Positions 1-8,086 of a stretch of DNA of 19,517 nucleotides are shown here, piece by piece (the first letter of the stretch is position 1; every line of letters starts with the position of its first letter). The notes beneath the pieces are model-generated. The model was given only the letters and a program-made list of their open reading frames with translations. It had not been told where the DNA came from and made no database searches. The translations under genes and the position numbers were made by a program. Origin of the DNA: Pontiellaceae bacterium (GTDB lineage Bacteria; Verrucomicrobiota; Kiritimatiellia; Kiritimatiellales; Pontiellaceae); the NCBI GenBank assembly GCA_016937035.1, contig JAFGWS010000025.1, forward strand, positions 1 through 19,517, read 5' to 3'.

Positions 1-1
1 G

Positions 2-817
2 AACGATGTGTTTGCGGGGCAATACCATTCCACCTTTAAGGGGCGCGGGATGGAGTTCGACGAGGTGCGCGAATATGTGCCCGGCGACGACGTCCGTTCG
101 ATCGACTGGAATGTCACTGCGCGCACCGGCGTACCGTACATTAAAAAATTCATCGAAGAGCGCGAAATGACCGTGATGCTGGTGGTCGACGTCAGCGCTT
201 CGAACCTGTTCGGCAGCGGAGCTCAGATGAAGCGCGACCTCATTGCCGAAGTGGCGGCGGTACTGGCCTTCTCCGCCATACGCAACAGCGACCGCATCGG
301 CCTCATCCTCTTTTCCGAAACGGTTGAAAAATATATTCCGCCGAAAAAGGGAACGAGCCATGTCCTGCGCCTCGTTCGCGAAATGCTCTCGCACAAGCCG
401 CAGCAAAAGGGAACCCGTATTGCGCCGGCGCTCGATTACCTCAACCACATCAGCACCCGAAAAAATGTAACCTTTCTTATCAGCGACTTTATGTTTTCCG
501 ACGACTATGAGCGCCTGCTCAAGATAACCGCCCGGCGCCACGACCTGATCAGCATCATCGTCGGTGACAAGCGCGAGATCGCCTGGCCGGACATCGGGCT
601 GATCCAATGGCACGATGCCGAGAGCGGAGAGCGTGTTTGGGTCGATACCTCCAGCCGCCGCGTCCGGGAAGAGCTGGCGCTGTCGCAAACCCGCCGGGCC
701 AACGAAATCGACGACCTGCACCGTAAAGCCGGAATCGATGTGATCCGCCTCTTTGCCGGCGAGGCGTACGAAAAGGAATTTATCAAATTTTTCCGTCAAC
801 GCGCACAACGGAGATAG
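2..817 (+). CDS. DUF58 domain protein (MoxR/Bat-associated), 5' end outside window
   Basis: The frame is open to the left edge (Asn-Asp precede the GTG at 8), so the N-terminus lies outside the window and the GTG is probably an internal Val. The visible part opens with the DUF58 signature FKGRGMEFDEVREY, then PGDDVRSIDWNVTART. A VWA-like strand with a MIDAS-type D-x-S-x-S (DVSAS, Asp61 counted from base 8) follows, then a TxxSD-like strand (FLISDFMFSDD). Family knowledge: DUF58 proteins are encoded next to MoxR AAA+ ATPases and VWA proteins and are thought to work with them in maturation or envelope-stress complexes. The gene leads directly into the Bat genes with a 6-base gap, consistent with one transcript. 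The family call is firm; the biochemical role is not known. Confidence 0.93.
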   Translation, partial: NDVFAGQYHSTFKGRGMEFDEVREYVPGDDVRSIDWNVTARTGVPYIKKFIEEREMTVMLVVDVSASNLFGSGAQMKRDLIAEVAAVLAFSAIRNSDRIGLILFSETVEKYIPPKKGTSHVLRLVREMLSHKPQQKGTRIAPALDYLNHISTRKNVTFLISDFMFSDDYERLLKITARRHDLISIIVGDKREIAWPDIGLIQWHDAESGERVWVDTSSRRVREELALSQTRRANEIDDLHRKAGIDVIRLFAGEAYEKEFIKFFRQRAQRR

Positions 818-823
818 GGAAGA

Positions 824-1903
824 ATGAAGCGTCCACAGATAACACAGATAGACTCAGATTCAGTTGCACATAAGAAAATCTGTGTGCATCTGTGCAATCT
901 GTGGATATTGCTGGCCTTGGTTTTGTCTGGCTGTAAGGAGGAGTCGAAGGCCCCGCCGAAGGGTCAATTGACGATAGAGTATTCCATCGACCGCGATGCG
1001 ATTCAGATCGGCGATCCGGTGGAACTGAGCGTTACCGCCTATTATCCGAAAAACGGTGTGCTCCAGCTTCCGCCGATCGGGCGCGGCAAAGAGATTGTTC
1101 AGTTGAAACGCGACTCCAGCTCCTCTCCCCGGGAGGATGGACTGAAAGAATCCACCACCCATTACCGCATCACCTCATTCCGCCTCGGTGACTTCCCGGT
1201 TTCCACCAACAGCATCTCCTGCGCCGTGGGCGAACAGCTTCTCTCTGTCCCCTTCCCGGAAGCTGTTCTTCACGTCAAATCGGCGTTAACCGACGACGCC
1301 TCGGATAAGCTGGAGGACATTAAATCCGCACGAAAACTGCCGGCTGTTATTCCGCGCTGGGTCTGGATTGTCCTGGGCGCAGCACTCGTCGCCTTTCTGG
1401 CGGGACTCATCACCAGCTGGCTATGGAAAAACCGAAAGCAGCGCGCTCCGGAGGCTCCGCCGCTTCCGCCGCATGTAATCGCGCTCAACGCCCTCGAAGC
1501 CCTATGGAATAAAGGTCTGCTCGAAAAGGACGAGTGCAACCTCTTTTACACCGAGCTCTCGATGATTCTGCGTATCTATCTCGACGGACGTTTCCGCCTC
1601 AACGCCCCCGACCAGACCACTGAAGAAATTGTTTGGGAAATGAGCCGATCGGTGGAACTCAATAACGCACAACAGCAAATCCTACAGGAATTCATGCGTC
1701 AGGCCGACAAGGTCAAATTTGCCAAAGACCATCCCGACCGGCAAACCATGGAAAACGCCTTCAACACCACAAAACAGTTTGTTGACGAAACCAAACTCAC
1801 CGACACACAGAGTATTAAACACGAAGACACGAAGGCCACAAAGAGCAATGAAATGGGATCTGCTTCGAGTACTTCGTGTCTTCGTGGTGAAAAGCAGATA
1901 TAA
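824..1903 (+). CDS. BatD-like / DUF4381-like membrane-anchored lipoprotein with repeat-derived ends
   Basis: This 359-residue protein has a lipobox L-S-G-C (Cys37) after a hydrophobic stretch, so it is probably a lipoprotein. Residues about 48-155 look like an Ig-like exported domain resembling BatD N-termini (IEYSIDRDAIQIGDPVELSV). A transmembrane segment at about 178-200 follows, then a cytoplasmic helical domain (LNALEALWNKGLLEKDECN, FYTELSMILRIYLDGRF) like those in DUF4381 or BatD tails. The start at 824 is supported by an AG-rich stretch (GGGAAGA) just upstream and the 6-base gap to the DUF58 gene. Residues about 4-27 are encoded by a palindromic repeat (832-905) and residues about 333-354 by another (1820-1886), so both ends look recently replaced or extended. 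A later start at GTG 884 is possible but would leave an uncharged N-terminus. The likely role is an accessory part of the Bat complex. Confidence 0.82.
   Translation: MKRPQITQIDSDSVAHKKICVHLCNLWILLALVLSGCKEESKAPPKGQLTIEYSIDRDAIQIGDPVELSVTAYYPKNGVLQLPPIGRGKEIVQLKRDSSSSPREDGLKESTTHYRITSFRLGDFPVSTNSISCAVGEQLLSVPFPEAVLHVKSALTDDASDKLEDIKSARKLPAVIPRWVWIVLGAALVAFLAGLITSWLWKNRKQRAPEAPPLPPHVIALNALEALWNKGLLEKDECNLFYTELSMILRIYLDGRFRLNAPDQTTEEIVWEMSRSVELNNAQQQILQEFMRQADKVKFAKDHPDRQTMENAFNTTKQFVDETKLTDTQSIKHEDTKATKSNEMGSASSTSCLRGEKQI
832..905. repeat. Palindromic repeat A inside the lipoprotein gene
   Basis: The arms are TCCACAGATAACACAGAT (832-849) and ATCTGTGCAATCTGTGGA (888-905). They are reverse complements with two mismatches over 18 bases and enclose 38 bases. 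Each arm contains the word ACAGAT twice. The element lies within the coding region and is read in frame as the signal-peptide region of the lipoprotein. No transposase is present, so this resembles a REP/MITE-like or other non-autonomous interspersed repeat. Confidence 0.85.
1820..1886. repeat. Palindromic repeat B at the 3' end of the lipoprotein gene
   Basis: The arms CACGAAGACACGAAG (1820-1834) and CTTCGTGTCTTCGTG (1872-1886) are perfect 15-base reverse complements separated by 37 bases. Each arm holds the word CACGAAG twice with a period of 8. The element encodes the last ~25 residues of the lipoprotein up to 15 bases before its stop, and ends 19 bases before the batA start. In RNA it could form a hairpin just ahead of batA. 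Confidence 0.88.
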
Positions 1904-1905
1904 AC

Positions 1906-2847
1906 ATGAGATTAGCGTATCCATATTTTCTAATCCTGCTGCTGGCAATTCCTGTTCTGGTGTGGCTCCGCGCCTTTTACCGTCGCAGGCAGACGATGCA
2001 GTTCAGCAGTACGCAAATTGTTAAAGGGCTGCCGAAAACCTGGCGGATGCGCCTGCAGCCGATCCTGCCGATACTCTTCAGCGCCGGGCTGGCGTGCTTG
2101 ATTGTTGCGATGGCGCGACCGCAACGCGGACTTTCCAACAGCATCGTCCGCACAGAGGGCGTTGATATTGTCCTTCTCCTCGACTTGTCGGGTTCCATGG
2201 AAAACACGGATTTTGTGCAAAACGGTTTCCGAATCTCTCGACTGGACGCCGCGAAAGAGGTGCTCGACCGCTTCCTCGACCGGCGCTCCGATGACCGTAT
2301 CGGACTGGTTGCTTTTGCAACTTACCCCTACTCCGTTGCCCCGCTCACGCTGGATCACAACTGGTTGAAACAACGGATTGCACAATTAAAACTCGGCACG
2401 ATAAACGGCGAAGCCACCGCCATCGGCGACGGCATGGCCTCCGCGATCAACCACATCCGCGACAGCAAAGCGAAGAGCAAAGTGGTGATTCTTCTGACCG
2501 ACGGCGTAAACAATTATGGCGAGCTATCGCCCATGAACGCGGCGGAGCTGGCTCAGACCCTCGACATTAAGATTTATACCATCGGCGTCGGAACCGACGA
2601 CCGGGAGCTCGACCTCGAAAGCCTTCAGCAGATTGCCGACACCACCGACGCCCAATTTTTCCGGGCACGCAACCTCTCCTCGCTGGATGCGGTCTATGAA
2701 CAGATCGACCAGCTCGAAAAGACCGAGACGGAAACCAAACTCTACACCCGCTACGAAGAGAAGGCGCAACCGCTGATTTTGGCCGGCATTCTCCTGCTGG
2801 CGATTGAACAACTCTTGGGACTGACCAAACTGGGACGACTGCCATGA
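1906..2847 (+). CDS. batA: BatA, membrane-anchored von Willebrand A protein
   Basis: This 313-residue protein has a short N-terminal membrane segment (about 5-21), a second at about 52-70 followed by the family motif MARPQRG, a VWA domain (about 85-270) and a C-terminal membrane helix (about 288-305). The MIDAS metal site appears complete: DLSGS at 93-97, Thr171 in GEATAIGDG, and Asp199 in LLTDG. The domain should face the periplasm and bind partners through a divalent metal. It starts 2 bases after the previous stop. No strong ribosome site is visible, only GAAAAG, and repeat B ends 19 bases upstream, so translation may depend on coupling. It overlaps batB by ATGA. In Bacteroides the bat genes affect aerotolerance; elsewhere the role is less clear. 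Confidence 0.93.
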   Translation: MRLAYPYFLILLLAIPVLVWLRAFYRRRQTMQFSSTQIVKGLPKTWRMRLQPILPILFSAGLACLIVAMARPQRGLSNSIVRTEGVDIVLLLDLSGSMENTDFVQNGFRISRLDAAKEVLDRFLDRRSDDRIGLVAFATYPYSVAPLTLDHNWLKQRIAQLKLGTINGEATAIGDGMASAINHIRDSKAKSKVVILLTDGVNNYGELSPMNAAELAQTLDIKIYTIGVGTDDRELDLESLQQIADTTDAQFFRARNLSSLDAVYEQIDQLEKTETETKLYTRYEEKAQPLILAGILLLAIEQLLGLTKLGRLP

Positions 2848-3845
2848 CGTGGAATAATCCAAATCTGTTATTCTGGCTCTTTTCGTTGATCCCGCTGCTG
2901 ATCATTACCGGGCTGATGCTCCGTCGTCGGCGCGCACTGCTTGCACGTATGGCCGAGCACGGTCTCTGGCCCACCCTGCTCCCGCGCTACTCCTCAGCGC
3001 GGCAGCACGTACGCAATCTGTTGCGCGTGATGGCATTATCGCTCGCGCTGCTCGCGTTGGCGCGTCCGCAGTGGGGAACGCACCCGGAAACCGTGCAGCA
3101 GCGCGGCCTGAGTATTTCCGTGGCGCTCGACACCTCAAAAAGCATGCTGGCTGAAGACATTGAACCCAACCGATTGCAGCAGGCCAAATGGGGTATCCGC
3201 GATCTGGTGGAGGAATTGAAGGGCGACCGAATCGGATTGGTTGCATTCGCCGGAAGCGCCTTCCTTCAGTGTCCGCTCACCTCCGACTACAGCGCCTTCA
3301 TGATGATGCTCGACGACACCTACGCCGGTATTATTCCCGTCGGCGGAACCGATCTGTATGAGGCGTTGGACTCCGCCATACAAAGCTTTGAAGACGCTGA
3401 AGAGACCGAAGCTGACAACGTCATTATCCTGATTTCCGACGGCGAGGGCCACACCGGTGATCCGCTCGCCCTGCTTCCGAAGCTGAAGGAAAACAATATC
3501 CGCGTGTTCACCATCGGCGTCGGCACCCCCGAAGGAAAACCGATTCTGACCGACGAAGGCTATGTGAAGGATTCGGAAGGGAACGTAATCAACAGCGCGC
3601 TGAACGAAGGGATGCTGAAAAAAATCGCGCAGGAAACCGGCGGGTTTTATGTCCGCTCCGCGCCGGGCGACTTTGGTCTGGACCGAATCTATAAAGAAGG
3701 ACTTGCGCATCTTCAGCGGGCAGAGGGCAAGGAGCATGAAATCAAAGTCCGCAATGAACGATTCCAATGGTTCCTCGGCGGAGCGCTTCTGCTGGTACTG
3801 ATCGAGGCTATTGTCCGCCCCGTAAAGAAAGGAGGAAAGGCATGA
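2844..3845 (+). CDS. batB: BatB, membrane-anchored von Willebrand A protein
   Basis: This 333-residue protein is laid out like BatA: membrane segments at about 8-26 and 58-74, then ARPQWG, a VWA domain, and a C-terminal helix at about 309-327. The MIDAS residues are DTSKS (96-100), Thr169 in VGGTD and Asp199 in LISDGEGHTG. The sequence GDRIGLVAFAGSAFLQCPLTSDY is typical of the BatB group. The start codon overlaps the batA stop (ATGA) and the stop overlaps the next start in the same way. BatA and BatB are likely to act together as the metal-dependent core of the complex. Confidence 0.94.
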   Translation: MTWNNPNLLFWLFSLIPLLIITGLMLRRRRALLARMAEHGLWPTLLPRYSSARQHVRNLLRVMALSLALLALARPQWGTHPETVQQRGLSISVALDTSKSMLAEDIEPNRLQQAKWGIRDLVEELKGDRIGLVAFAGSAFLQCPLTSDYSAFMMMLDDTYAGIIPVGGTDLYEALDSAIQSFEDAEETEADNVIILISDGEGHTGDPLALLPKLKENNIRVFTIGVGTPEGKPILTDEGYVKDSEGNVINSALNEGMLKKIAQETGGFYVRSAPGDFGLDRIYKEGLAHLQRAEGKEHEIKVRNERFQWFLGGALLLVLIEAIVRPVKKGGKA

Positions 3846-4786
3846 TTTCAGGTTTCACATTCGCTGTACCGTTGCTGCTCCTGCTGAGCCTTTCGGCACC
3901 GGTTTTCGCCGGCGACACCGCACGGGCGTATATGCGCCAGGGACTCAAAGCCTACAACATGGAAAACTACGAAGACGCGCTCACCCATTTTAAGAAAGCA
4001 TCGGCGGAGTTTCCACACGTTTCCGCCTATAATCTGGGCAACACCTATTACCGCATGGGCGATTATGCGCAGGCCGCCAACAGTTATCATAAAGCGCTGG
4101 AATCGGACGATCTGGAGCTACAGGCGCAGGTCTATTACAACCTCGGGAACGCCATTCTCGAACCCGTTACTGTAACCAACTATGCGGAGCGGGTCGAGGT
4201 TGACCAAGCCGTCGAACTCACAGTGGAAGCCGCAGAAATGTTTGAAAACGCGCTGCGCCTTAACCCGGACGATCCGGCAGCCAAACAAAATTATGAGCGG
4301 GCGCTGCTCCGCCGGGCGGAGCTGGAGTTAAACCTCGGTAAATATATTTTTGATCAGGCCGAGAGCCTGCTGCAGGAATATAAGGCGAAAGAGGCTCAGG
4401 AAAAATACATTGAAGCCCGCAAACAATTTGAACGGATTCTGAGCGAGATCAATCCAACCCACGCGGAAGCGAAACAGTATCTGCCCAAAATTGAAGAGCG
4501 GCTGAATATGCTTGAGCGCGCCGTGGAGACCGCAGAAAATGATCTTCAAATTGCGCTCCGGCAAATTGATGAGTATCAGTATGTGCCGGCCGCTCAACGA
4601 TTGTCGGATGACAGCGACGAACGCAAATATGCGTTCGACATTAAACCGGAATTAAAGAATAAATATGAGGAGACGATTCAGAAGAACCAGCAGATTATCC
4701 AGATCATCGAAAATCTATTCTCGCCCGGTCAAAATCAATCATCGCCCATTGAAAACCAACCCTCGCCCAATCAAATCGTGATATGA
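3842..4786 (+). CDS. Exported TPR protein of the Bat operon
   Basis: The start is taken as ATG 3842, which overlaps the batB stop and has a strong ribosome site (AAAGGAGG, 6 bases away); this gives 314 residues. An upstream in-frame start at 3767 would add 25 charged residues and bury the signal peptide. Residues 1-23 form a signal peptide ending in Ala-Pro-Val-Phe-Ala. Tetratricopeptide units run from about 27 to 93 (GLKAYNMENYEDALTHFKKA, SAYNLGNTYYRMGDYAQAAN), with a further unit at about 95-142 interrupted by a loop. A long charged helical or coiled-coil region (150-290) and a short Pro/Asn/Gln-rich tail follow. It is probably a periplasmic scaffold for BatA/BatB and may correspond to the TPR half of BatC. 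Confidence 0.85.
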   Translation: MISGFTFAVPLLLLLSLSAPVFAGDTARAYMRQGLKAYNMENYEDALTHFKKASAEFPHVSAYNLGNTYYRMGDYAQAANSYHKALESDDLELQAQVYYNLGNAILEPVTVTNYAERVEVDQAVELTVEAAEMFENALRLNPDDPAAKQNYERALLRRAELELNLGKYIFDQAESLLQEYKAKEAQEKYIEARKQFERILSEINPTHAEAKQYLPKIEERLNMLERAVETAENDLQIALRQIDEYQYVPAAQRLSDDSDERKYAFDIKPELKNKYEETIQKNQQIIQIIENLFSPGQNQSSPIENQPSPNQIVI

Positions 4787-5301
4787 AGAACCTGTTGACC
4801 ATTTTAACGCTCGCAACCGCCGCCTCTGTATATGCAGAGACGGTCGAGGAAGAACTGGATATTGACAACACCTTCTTCCACCCGGCGGCCGGAAGCTATA
4901 TTCACGGCGACACCACCACCGCCAGCAATCTGGTTGCACAAGGCCTCGTGCAGTATCCTGACGACCCGAAGCTGATCGAACTCAAAAAACTGTTGGAACA
5001 ACAACAACAGCAACAGCAGCAGCAGCAGGAAAAGCAACAGTCCCAAGACGAGCAACAGCAAAAAGAGCAGGATCAGGAGCCGGAGCAAAAAGATCAACAA
5101 CAGGAAGATCAACAAGATGCTCAACAACAGCAGCCGGAGGAGCAGCAACCCCAATCCATTCAATCGCAGAAAAGCGAGGAAGAACTCAGCCAGGAAGAAG
5201 CGATGCGCCTGCTCGATGCCATGAAACAGGAAGAAGAACGCCGGCGGAGGCAGCTGAAAATACAAGTCGGACGCCCCGTCAAAGTGGAGAAAGATTGGTA
5301 G
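4783..5301 (+). CDS. batC: BatC-like exported protein with glutamine-rich middle
   Basis: This 172-residue protein starts by ATGA overlap with the TPR gene. A signal peptide (1-18, ending Val-Tyr-Ala) is followed by a short TPR-like stretch (about 30-70), a Gln/Glu/Asp-rich low-complexity region (about 72-130, including ten Gln in a row at 73-82), and a conserved-looking end with SQEEAMRLLDAMKQEEE and the final VEKDW. The Gln-rich tract plus this end is typical of BatC proteins; the full TPR array is on the preceding gene, so BatC may be split in two here. The Gln codons mix CAA and CAG, which limits slippage but still leaves a simple repeat. The gene symbol is assigned by this resemblance and by position. 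Confidence 0.72.
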   Translation: MKNLLTILTLATAASVYAETVEEELDIDNTFFHPAAGSYIHGDTTTASNLVAQGLVQYPDDPKLIELKKLLEQQQQQQQQQQEKQQSQDEQQQKEQDQEPEQKDQQQEDQQDAQQQQPEEQQPQSIQSQKSEEELSQEEAMRLLDAMKQEEERRRRQLKIQVGRPVKVEKDW

Positions 5302-5312
5302 GAGAAGGAACC

Positions 5313-7076
5313 TTGAGATCACCCTTTCAAAAATTAAAAATCACCGGACTGTTCACCCTCATACTGGCGTGGACAATGAATGCATTTCCCGGCGGCGTGC
5401 GCACCAGCCTTACCCCCAACGTAATCTCACCGAATGAACAGGCGCAGCTGATTATAGAGTTTGTCGACACCCAGCCGGACAACATTTCCATACCGAAGGT
5501 GGACGGTCTGCAGTTTCGACAGTTCGGCCCTTCAACGCAAACGACAACAATCAATGGAAACACGACGAGAAGCACGGTTTATCAATATATCATCAATCCG
5601 CAGCGGGAAGGAACCTTCAGGATTGACCCCATTGTCGTCACCTATGACGGCACCCAAAAAACCGTTGCTGCTGAACTGACGGTAGCGAAGGAAAAGCCGC
5701 TCACTTCTCCACAAGAAGTATCGGATATTATCTTTGCGCGACTCACCTCAAAAAACCCCGCCGGCTTTGTGAATGAACCGTTTGAGCTGGAGTATAAAGT
5801 CTATGCCCGCCGGGATGTTGAGTTGGCTTGGGATGACACGTTTGGCCGGTCACTATTTTCAATGAAAAGCGGAATCCCCGAAGGGGATCTGGATGGTCCT
5901 CCCGAGATGAAAATGACCCAGAACGGACAACGCGAACTGGTTAACGGATGGTTTTTCAACACCTACACTATTTCCATTAAATGCAAACCCCTGCGATCCG
6001 GCACGCTGCACTTTAAGCCTCAGGCACAAATCTATGCCGTCTCTCAGCAACGCAGCCGCGACCTGTTTGAAAGTATGTTTCTGAGCAACAGCCTCGTCCC
6101 GATTGAACTGGAATGCAACGCCCTCGATATAGAGGTCTGCTCCGTTCCTCAGGAAGGACGACCTTCCTCTTATAGCGGGGCCGTCGGGAAATTTGATTTC
6201 CAGGTTGAGATTGCTCCCTCGCGCGTAAAACAAGGATCCCCGATCACGGTCAAAATGCAGATTACTGGAACCGGTAACATGGATCGATTTCCACCGCCGG
6301 AACTGGCCGAAACACCCGATCTCAAAGTGTACGAGATGCAGAAAAATCAAACGACCAATCCGGAGGAAAGCCGATACGAACAGGCCGTTATTCCAACCTC
6401 CACAGACGTAACTGAAATTCCTGCGCTCGCCTTTTCCTATTTTGACACGCAAAGCAAAACCTTTAAGACCATCACCCGCGGCCCCTTCCCGATTGAGGTG
6501 GAACCCGCTCCGCAGGGCAGCGCGCAGATTACCACCAGCTCCGCCTCGGCCCTCCGCAGCGGAACCGAAATCATCGAGAAGGATATTGCCTACCTGAAAC
6601 CGACACCCGAAAAATGGATTTTTAAATCAGAAAACACCAGAGCGCCCTCCCGTTGGATGCTCCCGCTTCCCGCGCTGCTGCTTGCCGCCGCGGGCGGAAT
6701 CACGCTGCACAAAAACAAGCGCGCAGCCAACACGGCACAAGCTCGACGCCAACAGGCCCCGAAAGCCGCCCGAAAACACATCACTCTGGCGGGAAAAGCA
6801 ATCAGAGATCAGGACGGTGCCGCATTTGATGACGCTCTATGGAATGCGCTGACTGCTTATTTCGGCCACCGCTTCAATCTCGCCCCCGGACAAATCACTC
6901 CACAGGTCGTTCAGGAAAAAGTTCCGGAAGAAAAAGAATCAATTCAGCAGCTTTTCGAAACCATTGAGCACTCGCGTTACGCCTCCGGAACGAACTCTCG
7001 TTCTCAGAGCGACATGGAGGATCTCCTGAGCCGACTCACCCAAATTTTAAGGAAATGTGAAAGGATGAAGCGATGA
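5313..7076 (+). CDS. batD: BatD, exported membrane-anchored oxygen-tolerance family protein
   Basis: A TTG at 5313 with GGAGAAGG upstream is the best start, giving 587 residues with a signal peptide (about 1-25). The in-frame TTG at 5295 lies inside the preceding gene and lacks a good site. The N-terminal half has the BatD pattern (TSLTPNVISPNEQAQL, then VYQYIINPQREGTFRI). Ig-like repeats probably fill residues 30-400, and TGTGNMDRFPPPEL near 318-331 is also family-like. A membrane helix lies at about 447-465, followed by a cytoplasmic helical domain with ALTAYFGHRFNL similar to the tail of the lipoprotein at 824-1903. It is expected to sit in the periplasm with BatA/BatB. It overlaps batE by ATGA. 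Confidence 0.9.
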   Translation: MRSPFQKLKITGLFTLILAWTMNAFPGGVRTSLTPNVISPNEQAQLIIEFVDTQPDNISIPKVDGLQFRQFGPSTQTTTINGNTTRSTVYQYIINPQREGTFRIDPIVVTYDGTQKTVAAELTVAKEKPLTSPQEVSDIIFARLTSKNPAGFVNEPFELEYKVYARRDVELAWDDTFGRSLFSMKSGIPEGDLDGPPEMKMTQNGQRELVNGWFFNTYTISIKCKPLRSGTLHFKPQAQIYAVSQQRSRDLFESMFLSNSLVPIELECNALDIEVCSVPQEGRPSSYSGAVGKFDFQVEIAPSRVKQGSPITVKMQITGTGNMDRFPPPELAETPDLKVYEMQKNQTTNPEESRYEQAVIPTSTDVTEIPALAFSYFDTQSKTFKTITRGPFPIEVEPAPQGSAQITTSSASALRSGTEIIEKDIAYLKPTPEKWIFKSENTRAPSRWMLPLPALLLAAAGGITLHKNKRAANTAQARRQQAPKAARKHITLAGKAIRDQDGAAFDDALWNALTAYFGHRFNLAPGQITPQVVQEKVPEEKESIQQLFETIEHSRYASGTNSRSQSDMEDLLSRLTQILRKCERMKR

Positions 7077-7801
7077 AACGCGCCCCTCTCTTTTTGTTTA
7101 TTTTAACGGCCTGCAGCACTCTTTGGGCGGCACCGAACGATATTTTCAGACAAGCAAAAACCGCCTACGGCAACGAACAATATGCCGAGGCCGCGAGCCT
7201 GTATGAGTCCATGCTGAATCTTGGAGTCGATAACATGGAGGTGTATTACAACCTCGCCAATGCCTATTTCAGAAACGGTGACCTGCCGCGTGCCGTTCGG
7301 TATTACCGCACTGCGTGGCACCATGCTCCACGTGATCCCGACATCCAGAACAACCTGCAGTATGCACTCGATACGGCCGGAGTTGTCGCCCCGAAAACCT
7401 CTTGGGCTGAGCGTCCACTGCAGTCATTCTCAAAACATGAATGGACACGGATCGCAGGTGGCGCGTATTGCCTGCTTGCCCTGTTTCTCCTCCTTGCCCT
7501 GCTGCTCCCCCGTCGTCGAAAATTGTGCTTGGGCTTGTGCAGCATTCCTGCCGTTCTACTGCTGCTCTCCGGCGCAGGTTGGTGGCAGTGGCAGACGTTT
7601 GATCGCCGACCGGAGTGCGTTGTGCTTGCAGAAACCACGGTGCGTCATGGCCCTTTGGATAACGCTCGCGAGTTTTATCGCATTCCCGCCGGAGCACTGG
7701 TGCGACAGAAGAGCTCGCAGGGCGACTGGGTTGAAATTTCGTACGACAACAAGTCCGGGGGATGGATAAAAATCGGCGATATACTTCACCTTTCGCCTTG
7801 A
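7073..7801 (+). CDS. batE: BatE, TPR and SH3-like membrane protein
   Basis: This 242-residue protein has an N-terminal signal sequence. It contains L-T-A-C (Cys14), so a lipoprotein is possible, though cleavage at Leu-Trp-Ala-Ala is equally plausible. Two TPR units follow (about 22-53, 55-88; VYYNLANAYFRNGDLPRAVR), then two hydrophobic helices (about 128-146 and 151-169) and a C-terminal bacterial SH3-like domain (about 181-240) ending in GDWVEISYDNKSGGWIKIGD. This order is the standard BatE layout. It overlaps batD by ATGA and is the last recognisable Bat gene. Confidence 0.88.
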   Translation: MKRAPLFLFILTACSTLWAAPNDIFRQAKTAYGNEQYAEAASLYESMLNLGVDNMEVYYNLANAYFRNGDLPRAVRYYRTAWHHAPRDPDIQNNLQYALDTAGVVAPKTSWAERPLQSFSKHEWTRIAGGAYCLLALFLLLALLLPRRRKLCLGLCSIPAVLLLLSGAGWWQWQTFDRRPECVVLAETTVRHGPLDNAREFYRIPAGALVRQKSSQGDWVEISYDNKSGGWIKIGDILHLSP

Positions 7802-7834
7802 TTCGCCTCCGACTTTCCAATTCTATTCAATTTC

Positions 7835-8044
7835 ATGACGAACAAACTCCCATATAAGTCCACTCAACATTACTGGTGGATTGCAATTATTGCTCTCTCC
7901 GTTTCGGTTGCTGCCGTCTGTTTCATCCACCCGGACCCATATAATTCGGGCACTCAAAAACTCCGGATTCTGCTCCCGGCGGCAGGAATAATCATTACCG
8001 GCGTGTGTCTGATCATGGCGACTGCCGACCGCTGGTTTAAATAG
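7835..8044 (+). CDS. Small two-helix membrane protein, unknown
   Basis: This 69-residue protein has two hydrophobic stretches (about 13-31 and 44-62) separated by a short polar loop, so both ends probably face the same side of the inner membrane. It lies 33 bases after batE on the same strand and may be the tail of that operon. No good ribosome site is visible, which lowers confidence in the start. I do not recognise the family. Confidence 0.55.
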   Translation: MTNKLPYKSTQHYWWIAIIALSVSVAAVCFIHPDPYNSGTQKLRILLPAAGIIITGVCLIMATADRWFK

Positions 8045-8086
8045 TCTCGGACACATAACATATACGATACAGGACAGATTTTACGA

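Noticed and set aside
3767..3841. Extended N-terminus for the TPR gene starting at 3767
   Set aside because: It overlaps batB by 79 bases, adds a charged leader before a clear signal peptide, and ignores the strong ribosome site before ATG 3842.
4998..5160. The CAA/CAG tract considered as a phase-variable repeat
   Set aside because: The codons are mixed and interrupted, so slippage would be limited, and the unit length is three, so changes would not shift the frame. It is treated as a low-complexity protein region.
4804..5322. A 172-codon Leu-rich open frame on the - strand opposite batC
   Set aside because: It is the antisense reading of the CAA/CAG tract, which yields Leu/Phe runs that mimic membrane helices. 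The + strand frame has a signal peptide, operon overlap and a BatC-like end.
7269..7820. A 183-codon open frame on the - strand opposite batE
   Set aside because: batE has a complete TPR, membrane and SH3-like layout and start/stop overlap with batD. The opposite frame shows no domain or ribosome site.
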